Shown here: positions 58,801-64,000 of the stretch, in pieces
How positions within the stretch are numbered: the first letter of the stretch is position 1
Layout: each line of letters opens with the position of its first letter
NCBI RefSeq assembly: GCF_030272615.1
Contig: NC_081406.1
Location: forward strand, 112,313,783-112,377,782
Length of the DNA stretch: 64,000 nt
Direction of reading: 5' to 3'
Source: Cryptomeria japonica
Lineage: Eukaryota > Streptophyta > Pinopsida > Cupressales > Cupressaceae
Translations under genes and position numbers: made by a program
Notes under the pieces: model-generated
Seen by the model: only the letters and a program-made list of their open reading frames with translations
Database searches by the model: none
Told to the model about the DNA's origin: nothing

Positions 58801-60716
58801 ATGTACATTATTGCTACACTATCTAACATTTATTGTAAATAATTTCTTGATGTGGGTAGACGAAGCTATACAATACTGACTGTAACTAACTTTTATTACA
58901 ATTTATTGTTGGCGCCTTGCACTCAAAAGGGAAATGACTAAAACAGTATCAATTGTCAAATATTATAGGATAGAATCATGCACAGGTGTTTGCCTTGTTA
59001 TCATTTCCTTCATTTTGAAGTGATTAATTTAAATCAACCTTGGTGGGAGTCTACTATCCTTTACATTTAGAAGAAATTAATACTTTCAAGAAAGATTAAA
59101 TCAAACATGTTTATAATAGTCAGCTCCTTCCGGATTCGATTGTGTGTGATTTTTGCATCAAATAATGTTCAGATTTTGTATGGAAGACCATTATGAAATA
59201 TAAATAACCGAAGTTTGTAATATCACATCTTGTTCAGCCAAGGAAAAGAAAATCTCGCTAGGCCTGGCACATTTCTGATAACTGAAATTCTTTACAATAG
59301 CACTTGTCTGGCAGAATCTTATGATCTAAAGCTGTTATTATCCTTTGAACTTTCAACACCTGGCTACAAGATTCACACTCCTAAAGAAAGTAAAAGACAT
59401 AACTAAGAACACATCTAGCTGCATAATATTCCCCATGGGCTGAATACAGTCCCATAATAAGGAAAGCCATATGCTATAGCTTTTTCACAAAAAAGGTATT
59501 TTGCATTTACAGTGGAGGTTGATAATCTTCGTTAGGAGAATCACACCATGCAACAGCATTCAAGAGCACTAAAGAAAGTAAAAGACGTGACTAAGAACAC
59601 AACTGCACTAAATTCCCTATGGGCTGTCTACAATCAAATCATAAGGCAAGCCTTGCTATGGTGTTTTTCCATTTATAGAGTGGAGGTTGAAATTTTGCAG
59701 TAGGAGAATTACACCATGCTGCCCCAAGCTTGCAATGGAAAATAAATAAACCAGCAGGAATACCTACTCACAACCATTGTTTGTTTTTTGATTTTCCAAG
59801 TCTTCTGTTTGCATCATGTCAGCATTGGACCAATTTGGCACAGATGTATTAGCCTAAGGTCTTTGAATGGGTGCAAGCACAGGAGCAGTGTCAACTTCCT
59901 GACCATGTCCATGCTTGGCTTGATAAAGAGTTGCATGTCAATTAAACTCTAAATAGGACTCAAACATACTTTCAGTTTCAGTTACTGAACTGCAAATTGT
60001 TGAGATGAAAGGAACCCTCAGTTATGAAATGTAACGAAATAATGAAAAGCACAACTAGCAGGGGTAAAGCTAATGTGGTTAAAAAAACAACCATAGCATT
60101 TCAGATGCAAACAATGAACACAAAAGAAGTTTAAAAGTACCATTTATATTTGATTCTTTGACAAACTTGTGGTTTCATCTGTGAAAGCTTATGTACCAAA
60201 GGAACCAAATTGGTGCTAACTACGTTTGACTTAAATATCCTTCTTAGATTGGCATTCGATTCATGTCAAAGTGTCAAGTTCAAAATCTCAACATAAGTTT
60301 AAAACCAGTTTGAACATGTTAAGTAAAAGAAAGATTTAGCATTATGGTCCTTATCCAACCAGCAGCATGACAAATTATTAGACTCACCTGAAGCCTGGTC
60401 TTTACTACCCATAAAGGATTGGTAACAATGGCAGTGGCAGCACCTGCACCTGCTGCAGCTATCACATTGGCTCCTACTGAAATTTCATTATGTGGATCTA
60501 AAGGATAAACAATCATACAATATAATATAAGAGTAATTATTACAAAAAACACACAAATTGAAATTGCATCAAATAAAAGAGAAATTAATTATCCATGCTA
60601 TTATTGATCCATAAATCTCAATACATACAAAAAATTTAGCAAGATGGCAGCAAATATACATTACCCTTTTGTGGCTGTAGCAATTTTTTTAATTGCTCGT
60701 ATACAGTGAAGTAGAC
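25515..60716 (-). CDS. NDT2: Mitochondrial carrier family NAD+ transporter, NDT1/NDT2-like, 3' six exons
   Basis: Six exons (60665-60716, 60388-60497, 26676-26770, 26479-26567, 26266-26360, 25515-25877) encode the last 267 residues. All introns are GT-AG and all phases match. Visible carrier motifs are PLWVVKTR at residues 45-52 (second repeat) and PHEVVRSR at 145-152 (third repeat); [12 protein letters not shown] and [10 protein letters not shown] follow them. The Trp in the second motif in place of the usual acidic residue is typical of the NAD+/folate/pyrimidine nucleotide branch. Arabidopsis NDT1 and NDT2 exchange NAD+ for adenine nucleotides across organelle membranes. The long polar C-terminal tail, about 50 residues, is closer to NDT2. 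The first repeat, about 90-100 residues, must lie beyond 64000. The third intron junction spans 33.6 kb. No frame damage is seen, so the gene is likely functional. Confidence 0.88.
26266..26360 (-). CDS. Carrier gene exon (fifth visible)
   Basis: Ninety-five bases, acceptor TGTAG and donor GTAGGA, encoding [20 protein letters not shown] and ending in TMTYPHE, the first half of the third signature. It is too short to appear as an ORF. Confidence 0.88.
26479..26567 (-). CDS. Carrier gene exon (fourth visible)
   Basis: Eighty-nine bases, acceptor ACAG and donor GTTAGA, encoding [20 protein letters not shown] and on to LASR, the end of the second carrier repeat. The 108-base intron before it stays partly open in frame and could be mistaken for coding. 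Confidence 0.9.
26676..26770 (-). CDS. Carrier gene exon (third visible)
   Basis: Ninety-five bases, acceptor TGCAG and donor GTCTGT, opening with [20 protein letters not shown], the exact continuation expected after VVKTRLQ in NDT proteins. This is what ties the exons at 60 kb to those at 26 kb. Confidence 0.9.
26771..27270. other. Intron sequence before element D
   Basis: About 500 bases of intron with no element boundary or gene that I can see. Confidence 0.4.
27271..27424 (+). repeat. 77-bp tandem duplication across the LTR D junction
   Basis: Two copies of a 77-base unit (27271-27347 and 27348-27424) each contain 26 bases of flank and the first 51 bases of LTR D, starting TGTAATGTC. 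The true LTR start is therefore 27297 or 27374. The duplication must postdate insertion of D. Confidence 0.85.
27899..29798 (-). repeat. 3' LTR of element C
   Basis: About 1.9 kb. Its sense-strand start should be TGTAATGTCC but the first two bases have changed (CATAATGTCC). A TATA box (TATTTATA on plus, 29077-29084) is present. It carries two copies of the U3 palindrome (29554-29573, 29668-29687) and the GC-rich CTTATGCAGCGGGAGGA blocks downstream of the promoter (28118-28310). Confidence 0.83.
29799..29816 (-). other. Polypurine tract of element C
   Basis: On the minus strand this reads TTTTGGGGAGGGCGGACC, immediately upstream of the 3' LTR. Confidence 0.65.
29923..30830 (-). pseudogene. 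Integrase C-terminal part of element C
   Basis: Continues the integrase after solo LTR B. Visible are [18 protein letters not shown], the second catalytic Asp region [10 protein letters not shown] (about 30690), the catalytic Glu region [12 protein letters not shown] (about 30590) with a TAG in place of the Gln just before it, then [19 protein letters not shown]. The linker [20 protein letters not shown] and the end segment [14 protein letters not shown] of plant Gypsy integrases follow. Frame changes occur near 29982-30105, 30500 and 30675. In functional relatives this enzyme inserts the DNA copy into the genome. Confidence 0.8.
31107..32884 (+). mobile_element. Solo LTR A2 inside LTR B, probable duplication CAAAC
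   Basis: Opens with TGTAGTCACATAAATCTG at 31107, like solo LTR A1 (TGTAGACGTATAAAAATG), and matches A1 through U3 to the TATA box (TATAAATAGAGCC, 32462). Flanks CAAAC occur at 31102-31106 and 32885-32889. The last bases are CCAT and not CA, so the right end is less certain. The part after the TATA box is unlike A1. A block of about 83 bases is duplicated in tandem inside (about 31400-31555). Confidence 0.68.
33965..34085. repeat. Short 30-bp tandem repeat in LTR B
   Basis: About four copies of a 30-base unit containing TTGATGATGCTGGACTGGAG. On the minus strand it gives a repeating [10 protein letters not shown] pattern in an 81-codon frame (33868-34113), which is more likely repeat by-product than protein. 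Confidence 0.75.
34239..36661. repeat. Array of 16 hairpin repeats in U3 of LTR B
   Basis: Sixteen copies of a 43-base near-palindrome begin at about 34239, 34373, 34548, 34756, 34920, 35088, 35255, 35431, 35597, 35763, 35930, 36107, 36243, 36417, 36583 and 36620. Each has outer stem GAATTTCGCTC / GAGCGAAATTC, inner stem GACCCTT / AAGGGTC and loop TGG, with a 2-base mismatch between stems. Spacers of about 90-165 bases are only loosely similar to each other, while the hairpin is nearly constant. The last two copies overlap slightly or abut. The plus-strand frames with [10 protein letters not shown] or [11 protein letters not shown] are readings of the hairpin and not genes. Confidence 0.93.
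37205..37937 (-). pseudogene. RNase H end and integrase N-terminal part of element C
   Basis: Contains the RNase H segment [14 protein letters not shown], then the chromovirus-type spacer, the integrase HHCC zinc-binding region ([19 protein letters not shown] and CHTCQRNK) and the first catalytic Asp in [12 protein letters not shown]. The frame is cut at that point by solo LTR B and continues at 30830. One frameshift separates the two overlapping frames at 37713-37840. Confidence 0.82.
37974..39149 (-). pseudogene. Reverse transcriptase of element C
   Basis: Shows the ordered motifs of a Gypsy reverse transcriptase: [62 protein letters not shown], the catalytic FFDDILIFS, and [19 protein letters not shown]. 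The upstream part 38820-39149 is the protease-polymerase linker ending in YRYPKK. It is separated from the polymerase by a TAG at about 38820. The enzyme would copy element RNA into DNA in the cytoplasmic particle. Confidence 0.88.
39158..39715 (-). pseudogene. Protease region of element C
   Basis: Retains the aspartic protease active site [15 protein letters not shown] near the middle, and [20 protein letters not shown] toward the end, as in plant Gypsy proteases. In active relatives it cuts the polyprotein. Very similar to the plus-strand copy at 48946-49403, so C and D belong to the same or a sister family. Confidence 0.82.
39730..40972 (-). pseudogene. gag of element C
   Basis: Starts at the ATG at 40972 ([12 protein letters not shown], then a TAG that is Gln in the D copy) and is broken into frames 40469-40762 and 39924-40460. 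The Gag core is present: TARAW-like [20 protein letters not shown] and [13 protein letters not shown]. The zinc knuckle toward the end lies in a disrupted frame near 39770. The intact relative at 47623 shows what has been lost. Confidence 0.8.
41019..41030 (-). other. Primer-binding site of element C
   Basis: TGGTATCATAGC on the minus strand, one base inside the 5' LTR. It differs by one base from the usual Met-tRNA site TGGTATCAGAGC. Confidence 0.8.
41032..42304 (-). repeat. 5' LTR of element C, internally deleted
   Basis: 1273 bases, opening TGTAATGTCCCC and closing AATATTACA on the minus strand. Compared with the 3' LTR it lacks about 640 bases (the counterpart of about 28795-29430), with the junction near 41930. 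The missing part includes the TATA box, so this LTR has probably lost its promoter. The U3 palindromes are kept (42060-42079 and 42174-42193). Confidence 0.83.
42310..43748 (+). repeat. Central segment of LTR D
   Basis: Continues LTR D after element C. It contains the TATA box (TATATATA, 42587-42594) and the downstream GC-rich blocks TCCTCCCACTGAATAAGTGG and relatives at 43403-43520, about 50 bases apart. It ends at the hAT target site ATTATTTC. Confidence 0.72.
43749..44060. repeat. GC-rich left end of the hAT element with subterminal repeats
   Basis: CpG-dense sequence built from repeated GACGTC, GCGTCTC and GGGACG blocks in direct and inverted order. Subterminal repeats of this sort are the known binding sites for hAT transposases. 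Overlapping Arg/Pro-rich frames on both strands here (43650-44219) are a by-product of the base composition. Confidence 0.75.
44440..44551. repeat. Long inverted repeat in the transposase leader
   Basis: Two arms (about 44447-44496 and 44499-44541) pair over about 42 bases without mismatch except for a 7-base bulge (GACTCAA) in the left arm. The T-run before and the A-run after lengthen the stem. The tip reads TTGAGGG TG CCCTCAA. It lies just upstream of the transposase start, so transcripts of the element would carry a long hairpin. Confidence 0.88.
44609..46954 (+). pseudogene. hAT transposase, 781 codons with four in-frame stops
   Basis: A single uninterrupted frame apart from stops at 44903-44905 (TGA), 45173-45175 (TAG), 46238-46240 (TAG) and 46292-46294 (TAA). 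Order of features: acidic N-terminus; a BED-type zinc finger ([10 protein letters not shown], residues about 103-150); a middle domain of the DUF659 type with [18 protein letters not shown] at about residues 310-330; and the C-terminal hAT dimerisation region with [20 protein letters not shown] at about 685-705. A Ser/Glu-rich tail ends the frame. It would cut and join transposon ends in the nucleus. All four stops are one C-to-T step from Arg or Gln codons and no frameshift is present, so inactivation is recent. I chose the start at the first ATG in frame. Confidence 0.88.
46955..47365 (+). other. Transposase 3' flank inside the hAT element
   Basis: About 400 bases of AT-rich DNA between the transposase stop and the GC-rich right end. 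It is probably the 3' untranslated region and transcription end. Confidence 0.5.
47366..47485. repeat. GC-rich right end of the hAT element
   Basis: About 120 bases of C-rich sequence with repeated CCGTCCCC, ending GTGGAACACTG. It pairs with the left terminus over the first dozen bases. Confidence 0.75.
47494..47573 (+). repeat. 3' end of LTR D
   Basis: The last 80 bases of LTR D, ending GGGGAATATTACA. This matches the end of LTR C (minus-strand GGGAATATTACA). Confidence 0.75.
47575..47587 (+). other. Primer-binding site of element D
   Basis: TGGTATCAAAGCC, one base after the LTR end. One base differs from the usual Met-tRNA site. Confidence 0.8.
47623..48945 (+). CDS. Gag protein of element D, intact 440-codon frame
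   Basis: The frame starts [12 protein letters not shown] and is open for 440 codons. It shows a low-complexity Asn/Gly/Pro segment (residues about 85-130), the Gag core [20 protein letters not shown] and [15 protein letters not shown] at about 215-255, [20 protein letters not shown] after it, and a zinc knuckle [14 protein letters not shown] at about 400-413. Length and order fit plant Gypsy Gag. It ends at a TAG where the C copy and related polyproteins read on into protease (a Gln codon one base away), so the stop is probably a mutation. The product would package element RNA. As an intronic insertion antisense to the carrier gene it is unlikely to be needed by the host. Confidence 0.82.
   Translation: MSDRDIRHYNREQRRQPFRVPLVPEEDTFLEVLRNRGKEVDSANSVDSMAEKVAEQNEAPDKKVERQFNAMMDMMSQLLAKLKQNIVGTPNQPNNGPKASASNTPGGNGNGSKNGRNNGGSAPRPLQPIFLPREAPQNEVYIPTADEIRSSYMEYASLLAEIQDILTLDQYINQKMKRRRRNDNRYSTPRDYHQALGKVTLAQFDGSSKSTARAWVQKLDNYLSLRPMPKEEAIKFATLHLDGATHEWWYHGLVTLGHNLIHTYVEFTNKLIERFDTKDPEVKFRELAQLKQQGSLDTFITEFQSLSVMVSSISEKRLVVLFTEGLDEPLKGWVKAFDPPTLADAIKKARSMELAAPNSRFQSKPSSFCKDKKIFSNQPKKFPSQMDDEIRQELRRKNLCYSCKDPWVPGHRCHGKSNARQMEAYSSDGSNSENSEQQLD
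48946..49403 (+). pseudogene. Protease fragment of element D
   Basis: In frame with Gag after the TAG at 48943. It contains [16 protein letters not shown] with the active-site Asp-Thr-Gly, [20 protein letters not shown] and [16 protein letters not shown], each matching the C copy. Similarity ends after VVIIGI, where C continues with a different sequence, so this is the truncation point of element D. Confidence 0.8.
49404..51490 (-). mobile_element. Possible Copia-type LTR remnant
   Basis: The segment GAGAGGGGGGGCC...GGGTGAATCA at 49616-49640 resembles the inner edge of the Copia LTR at 4346-5470 (GAGAGGGGGCGGTGAATCA). It is followed by the same kind of AT-rich LTR-like sequence. No primer site, partner LTR or target duplication was found, and the outer limits are guesses. 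Confidence 0.3.
51491..55214. other. Intron sequence without recognisable genes
   Basis: About 3.7 kb with short frames only (for example 53360-53593 and 53665-53883, plus). None has a motif I recognise. A TATAAAGAGGAGG at about 54531 could be a decayed LTR promoter but no LTR ends were found. Confidence 0.35.
55215..55402. repeat. Tandem duplication with (TA)n ends
   Basis: Two copies of about 94 bases, each starting TTCTTC, containing TGTTTAGTAGCTT and ending in a TA run (55288-55309 and about 55387-55401). The copies differ at only a few positions. Confidence 0.85.
55559..57117 (-). mobile_element. Solo LTR E with target duplication TAATG
   Basis: 1559 bases, opening TGTAATGTCC and closing GGGGATATCA on the minus strand. 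TAATG flanks it at 55554-55558 and 57118-57122. It belongs to the same LTR superfamily as C, D and F: it shares TCACCGAGAGCCCAATCTGG, the GC-rich CTTATTCAGCGAGAGGA blocks, and three U3 palindromes (56731-56750, 56788-56807, 56893-56912). No coding interior, so it is a solo LTR. Confidence 0.85.
57123..59370. other. Intron sequence, AT-rich
   Basis: About 2.2 kb with an AATATTAATAAATA-rich stretch at 57890-58090. I see no gene, element end or RNA. Confidence 0.4.
59371..59725. repeat. Diverged tandem duplication of about 190 bp
   Basis: Two blocks share CTAAAGAAAGTAAAAGAC at 59381 and 59571, ATGGGCTG later, and end GTGGAGGTTGA...AGGAGAAT.ACACCATGC. Between these anchors they differ by small insertions and substitutions, so the duplication is older than the others in this window. 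Confidence 0.7.
59726..60387. other. Intron sequence next to the exon donor
   Basis: About 660 bases of intron up to the GTGAGT donor. Nothing recognised. Confidence 0.4.
60388..60497 (-). CDS. Carrier gene exon (second visible)
   Basis: One hundred and ten bases, acceptor TTTAG and donor GTGAGT, encoding the start of the second carrier repeat from [18 protein letters not shown] to the signature [10 protein letters not shown]. It ends on a codon boundary at the donor of the giant intron. Confidence 0.9.
60665..60716 (-). CDS. Carrier gene exon (first visible)
   Basis: Fifty-two bases encoding [17 protein letters not shown] plus the first base of the next codon. Acceptor TGCAG and donor GTAATG flank it. 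It corresponds to the transmembrane segment ending the first carrier repeat (family pattern NWAVYFTxYEQLK), so the exon before it should end in the Asn-Trp-Ala part and lies outside the window. Confidence 0.85.
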
Positions 60717-62410
60717 CTGCATTTGCAAAAATATAAATTTATTTGATGTCATTTCAATAATTAAGTGAAATGATGCACTCACTATTATAACGTAATAAAT
60801 TTCTTACCTAGTTTATTCTTAAGGGGAGCAAAAAGCATGCCCAACTATCATGATTTGTGAAAATAAGCAAGTTATGGAAGTTAGGAAAATAAAACCAAAA
60901 AAAATCTAACTACTTTAACAGAATGCAGCTTGGAGGAAACAGCATGCAACCATGTAATGAGATCAAATGAATTTCTTTTGAGTAGGGTCAATGTTTGATG
61001 AAATGACAATGGTTTAATGCTGCGGTATTCACTGTATTATGAAATTTGGTTTCTTATAGAATGTTTCAAAGTTTGTTTGGTGTGATGTAAATATCAAGAA
61101 AATGCTACAAGACTGAACTCAGAATAATTATTCAATTTTTCACTTAACTGTTAGAGCTGCAACAATGAGACAAAGACAGTGATAAGCTAACTTTCCAAAC
61201 TGCATATAATATTAGATTCTGCAACCTCCTTGATAGCTAGCAGTTGGTTCCGCATTAAATTTTCAGAATGCTTTCTTTGGTATGGAATTACATGTCTTCC
61301 CTTGCTGAAGCATCTGGTAGGGAGTCCAAATTTTATCAAAATCTATTTTTCAAGGGCTGCAATTACAACCTTTCCATTGCCCTCCTACAATCCTACAATC
61401 ACACAACTCTTGGCAAAAAGGTGGGCGCCACTTCTTTAGAAAAGTTGTGATGCCTTTTTACAATCCTAAACTCACACAACTCTTCGAAAAAAAGGTGGGA
61501 AATCACTTTTTTAGAAAAGTTCAAACGTTCCCAAAGCTGGACAATGGGATAAGACAGTCCTATAGAAAATATTACCCCTCAAAAGCAACATGCAATGTCT
61601 TTTGGACATTCCCCCACCCTTTTTAACCTGGTACGACAGATTTAGAGTTCTAATCACTACCAATCTCCCTCAACACAAGCTATACTCTTAACAAAATTCT
61701 ACACCAACCCCAGGTCAGTGGCTGAGTTTGAATAATGACTCTTCCTTATTTGTATTTATAATTTTGTTTTTAAATAGTTTCGAGGCATCCTTTTTACAAA
61801 CAAAGGTATTGGCCAGCAATTCAAGGCATAAAATTCAAATGGACGTAGCAACTAACATGATAAGAGCATAAATTGAAATATCCATTTTACAAAACAACTT
61901 CCCAACGACTTTATTTATTTTACTTGGAAGCCTCAATAAATTTGTTATCAGCAAACTCCCTAAACCTATTAAAGTATAGCAATGTAGCTCAATATCTCCA
62001 CTCCTCTATTTCAGCACAATTATGAATCACATTTGAATCCACCTCTATATTGACTAGGGAGAAATCCCTTCTTTGAAGCCAATTACCCTTAGGGTTTTCA
62101 TCCCAAGGTTGAGTTGAACAAAATGTCCAATCTTCACATTAAGAAATAAAATGACCAAAGATGTCTAATTTCCCTTGCAGTTCCTTTAATACCAATTTTC
62201 ATTCACTTTTAGGCTTGTACAGACTCACTTCAGACTTAAATGGTCACTTTTAATAAAAATAATTAACTAAACCAAAGTTGCCCATAAAAAAGGAATGTAA
62301 GACAACTTAAATTTAATTATGTATGTATTCCTATAACAACAACATGATTAGCCTATGGAAATTAAATAGGTTAAGGGTCTCTGCCAACACTCACTCTTGA
62401 GAAGCAAACA
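60717..62410. other. Upstream intron of the carrier gene, start
   Basis: At least 3.3 kb lie between the acceptor at 60717 and the window end without another carrier exon, so the preceding intron is also long. This part has a near-repeat of TCCTACAATC and ACACAACTCTT at 61387 and 61465. No gene seen. Confidence 0.45.
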
Positions 62411-64000
62411 TCTAGTATCCCAGTTATTTTTTTTTGTTTTTAGGCCAATAATAATCATCCACAAACAGATAACCCGTTAAGGTTAGAAAGCATAAACTGG
62501 AAACTTGCTGAAAAATGCAACCCTTCCACTTTCTGATCACCAAGTGCCCAATGTGGGAAGGTGAGAGCATACGGTGAATAGGGGATCGTTAGATCTCAAA
62601 TCTGCTGAAAAATGAAGTGGAATACAATACTGGGCGGCAAGCCAACCCCTTCCGCTTATCCAGCGGGAATGCAAGAAACTTTGCGGTGAACCAACGAAGA
62701 GAAACATACAAAGGCACAAATCACTCGATCGCGATATTTCAGCGGGAGGATTGAAATTACAAACAAACTCAACTCAACTGTTTATGCAGCTGGAGGACCA
62801 TTACAATCAATCATCACTCAACCGCTTATACAACGGGAGGACTGGATTACAATTCAATTGAAATAGGCGGCAAGCCAGCCTCTTCCACTTTTCAGCGGGA
62901 TGAGAGTTACAAGCCAAAATTGGTTAGTAGTACTACTACTTAACCTTACAATAATCAAGACAGTGAGAGAAGAAGAGTAATGCTGAACATCCAAATAATA
63001 AGCATGAAGTTTCTGCTAACATCAAAATCTGCAGGCTGGAAATGCAAAACTAGCAGCCTATGGATTCACTAAAACGCTCATAAGTCTCTCATTACTCACC
63101 CAATTCACCCAAAATCAGTTCTAAACTAATGCTACACCAGCTACAATGAAAACAAACCCAAAGGAAGCTATCAAAACACCCATATTTATTTTGCACGCTT
63201 CCCAATGCACTCACTAAACCCAACACCTAACCTGGGAAGTTCGATTTTCAATATAAAAATCCACACTCAAAATAAGAAGCTAAAAACTTACAAGATGCAT
63301 CGCCTGTGGTAGGAAGGATGGATGAGTCGGTACCTAGAATGATGGAATCACTTGGCCAAGAGGTATGAGCAAAATACACTTTCAGCAGTTTCGCGACCAG
63401 CAACCAGAAAACACTCCAATCTCACACAACACACTCCACAATCTGCAACTCACTCACCAACAACACTGGAAATACATGGACACAGCTAGGTACTATCTTG
63501 CAAATACGAAATTGAGACTTAGCTAGGAAGCCACACTTCGAAGCTCAGATTTTCAATCGCCAATTTGGCATCATAACGATGCAAATTCATATGATAACCA
63601 AAATGGGAGCCCAAGGCTCTTATTTATAACTTCTAACTCCCCAAAACCAAATGCAAATGCTTACAATTCGTCCAAATTCAACTTCTTCATTTGCATTTCC
63701 TTTACCACTTGAACCCAAGAATGGCGCCCAAACCATAAGTCAAAGAATTATGCCAAAAAGAACAAGACCACGATTTTGACTTAGCAAACATTTGTGGTGA
63801 ATAGAAATAATATCTCCCACATCAAATTGGCGTCCCTTTCTAGACATAAAATTCGCCTAGCACTTAGGAGATAATATGCGCAATTTCCATAGTCATTAAT
63901 CAGTAGTAAAAATAATCAAATTAATTAAATATTAAACCTTAGGATAAGGAAATAATATTTAATTATATCACTTATGACACTTATGACTCCAATACTGATT
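62411..64000 (-). mobile_element. LTR F of the C/D/E family, running off the right edge
   Basis: Begins at about 62411 with a mutated LTR end (TCTAGTATCCCAG in place of TGTAATATTCCCAG) and shares the family blocks GATCACCAAGTGCCCAATG, CCGCTTATCCAGCGGGA, GGCGGCAAGCCAGCC and the TATA box TATTTATA at 63621-63628. The U3 part reaches the window end, so its start and any interior are outside. Its uninterrupted order was used to confirm that LTR D was split by element C. Confidence 0.72.

Larger units (their letters stand above)
26771..60387 (-). other. Giant intron of 33.6 kb in the carrier gene
   Basis: Bounded by donor GTGAGT at 60387 and acceptor TGCAG at 26771, phase 0. It contains elements D, C, B, A2, the hAT transposon and solo LTR E, which together make up well over half its length. 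The other four introns of this gene in the window that are complete measure 108, 118, 167 and 388 bases. Confidence 0.88.

Overview
This is nuclear DNA from a plant with a very large, repeat-rich genome. Most probable is a gymnosperm, likely a conifer, but the species cannot be named from the sequence alone. The evidence is an AT-rich background, dense Ty3/Gypsy and Ty1/Copia LTR retrotransposons with plant-type primer-binding sites, several solo LTRs, a plant hAT transposon, and one host gene whose exons are separated by an intron of about 33.6 kb. No bacterial operons, rRNA, tRNA or CRISPR arrays were seen.

The only host gene supported is on the minus strand. It holds the last six exons (60716 down to 25515, GT-AG introns, phases matching) of a mitochondrial-carrier-family protein closest to the plant NAD+ transporters NDT1/NDT2. 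Upstream exons lie beyond 64000. Exons 60388-60497 and 26676-26770 join in phase across the giant intron.

Layout. 1-5470: a Copia-type LTR element on the minus strand, running off the left edge, with a Met-tRNA primer site, a coiled-coil plus zinc-knuckle ORF and a long unrecognised ORF, both decayed. 5663-9913: a minus-strand non-autonomous LTR element. 10377-18692: a plus-strand gag-only Gypsy element flanked by the 5-bp duplication AGGAT, carrying a solo LTR (13042-14474, duplication GTTTC) inside its gag. 18725-20220: four exact 374-bp tandem units attached to a decayed minus-strand Gypsy integrase/chromodomain tail (20221-20850). 20851-25514: AT-rich gene-poor DNA downstream of the carrier gene.

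Inside the giant intron the insertions are nested. Element D (plus strand, first LTR base 27297, gag and protease to about 49403) has its LTR split by element C (minus-strand full-length Gypsy, 27899-42304, duplication GGAAT) and by a hAT transposon (43749-47485, duplication ATTATTTC). Element C's integrase is split by solo LTR B (30836-37204, duplication CAACC), and LTR B is split by solo LTR A2 (31107-32884, duplication CAAAC). A related solo LTR E lies at 55559-57117, and LTR F runs off the right edge.

The most unusual structure is in the U3 part of LTR B: sixteen dispersed copies of a 43-bp near-perfect hairpin (34239-36661) separated by diverged spacers, with paired changes that keep the stem. 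Second is a 7+6+7-bp palindrome found two or three times in each of four LTRs of the C/D/E family.
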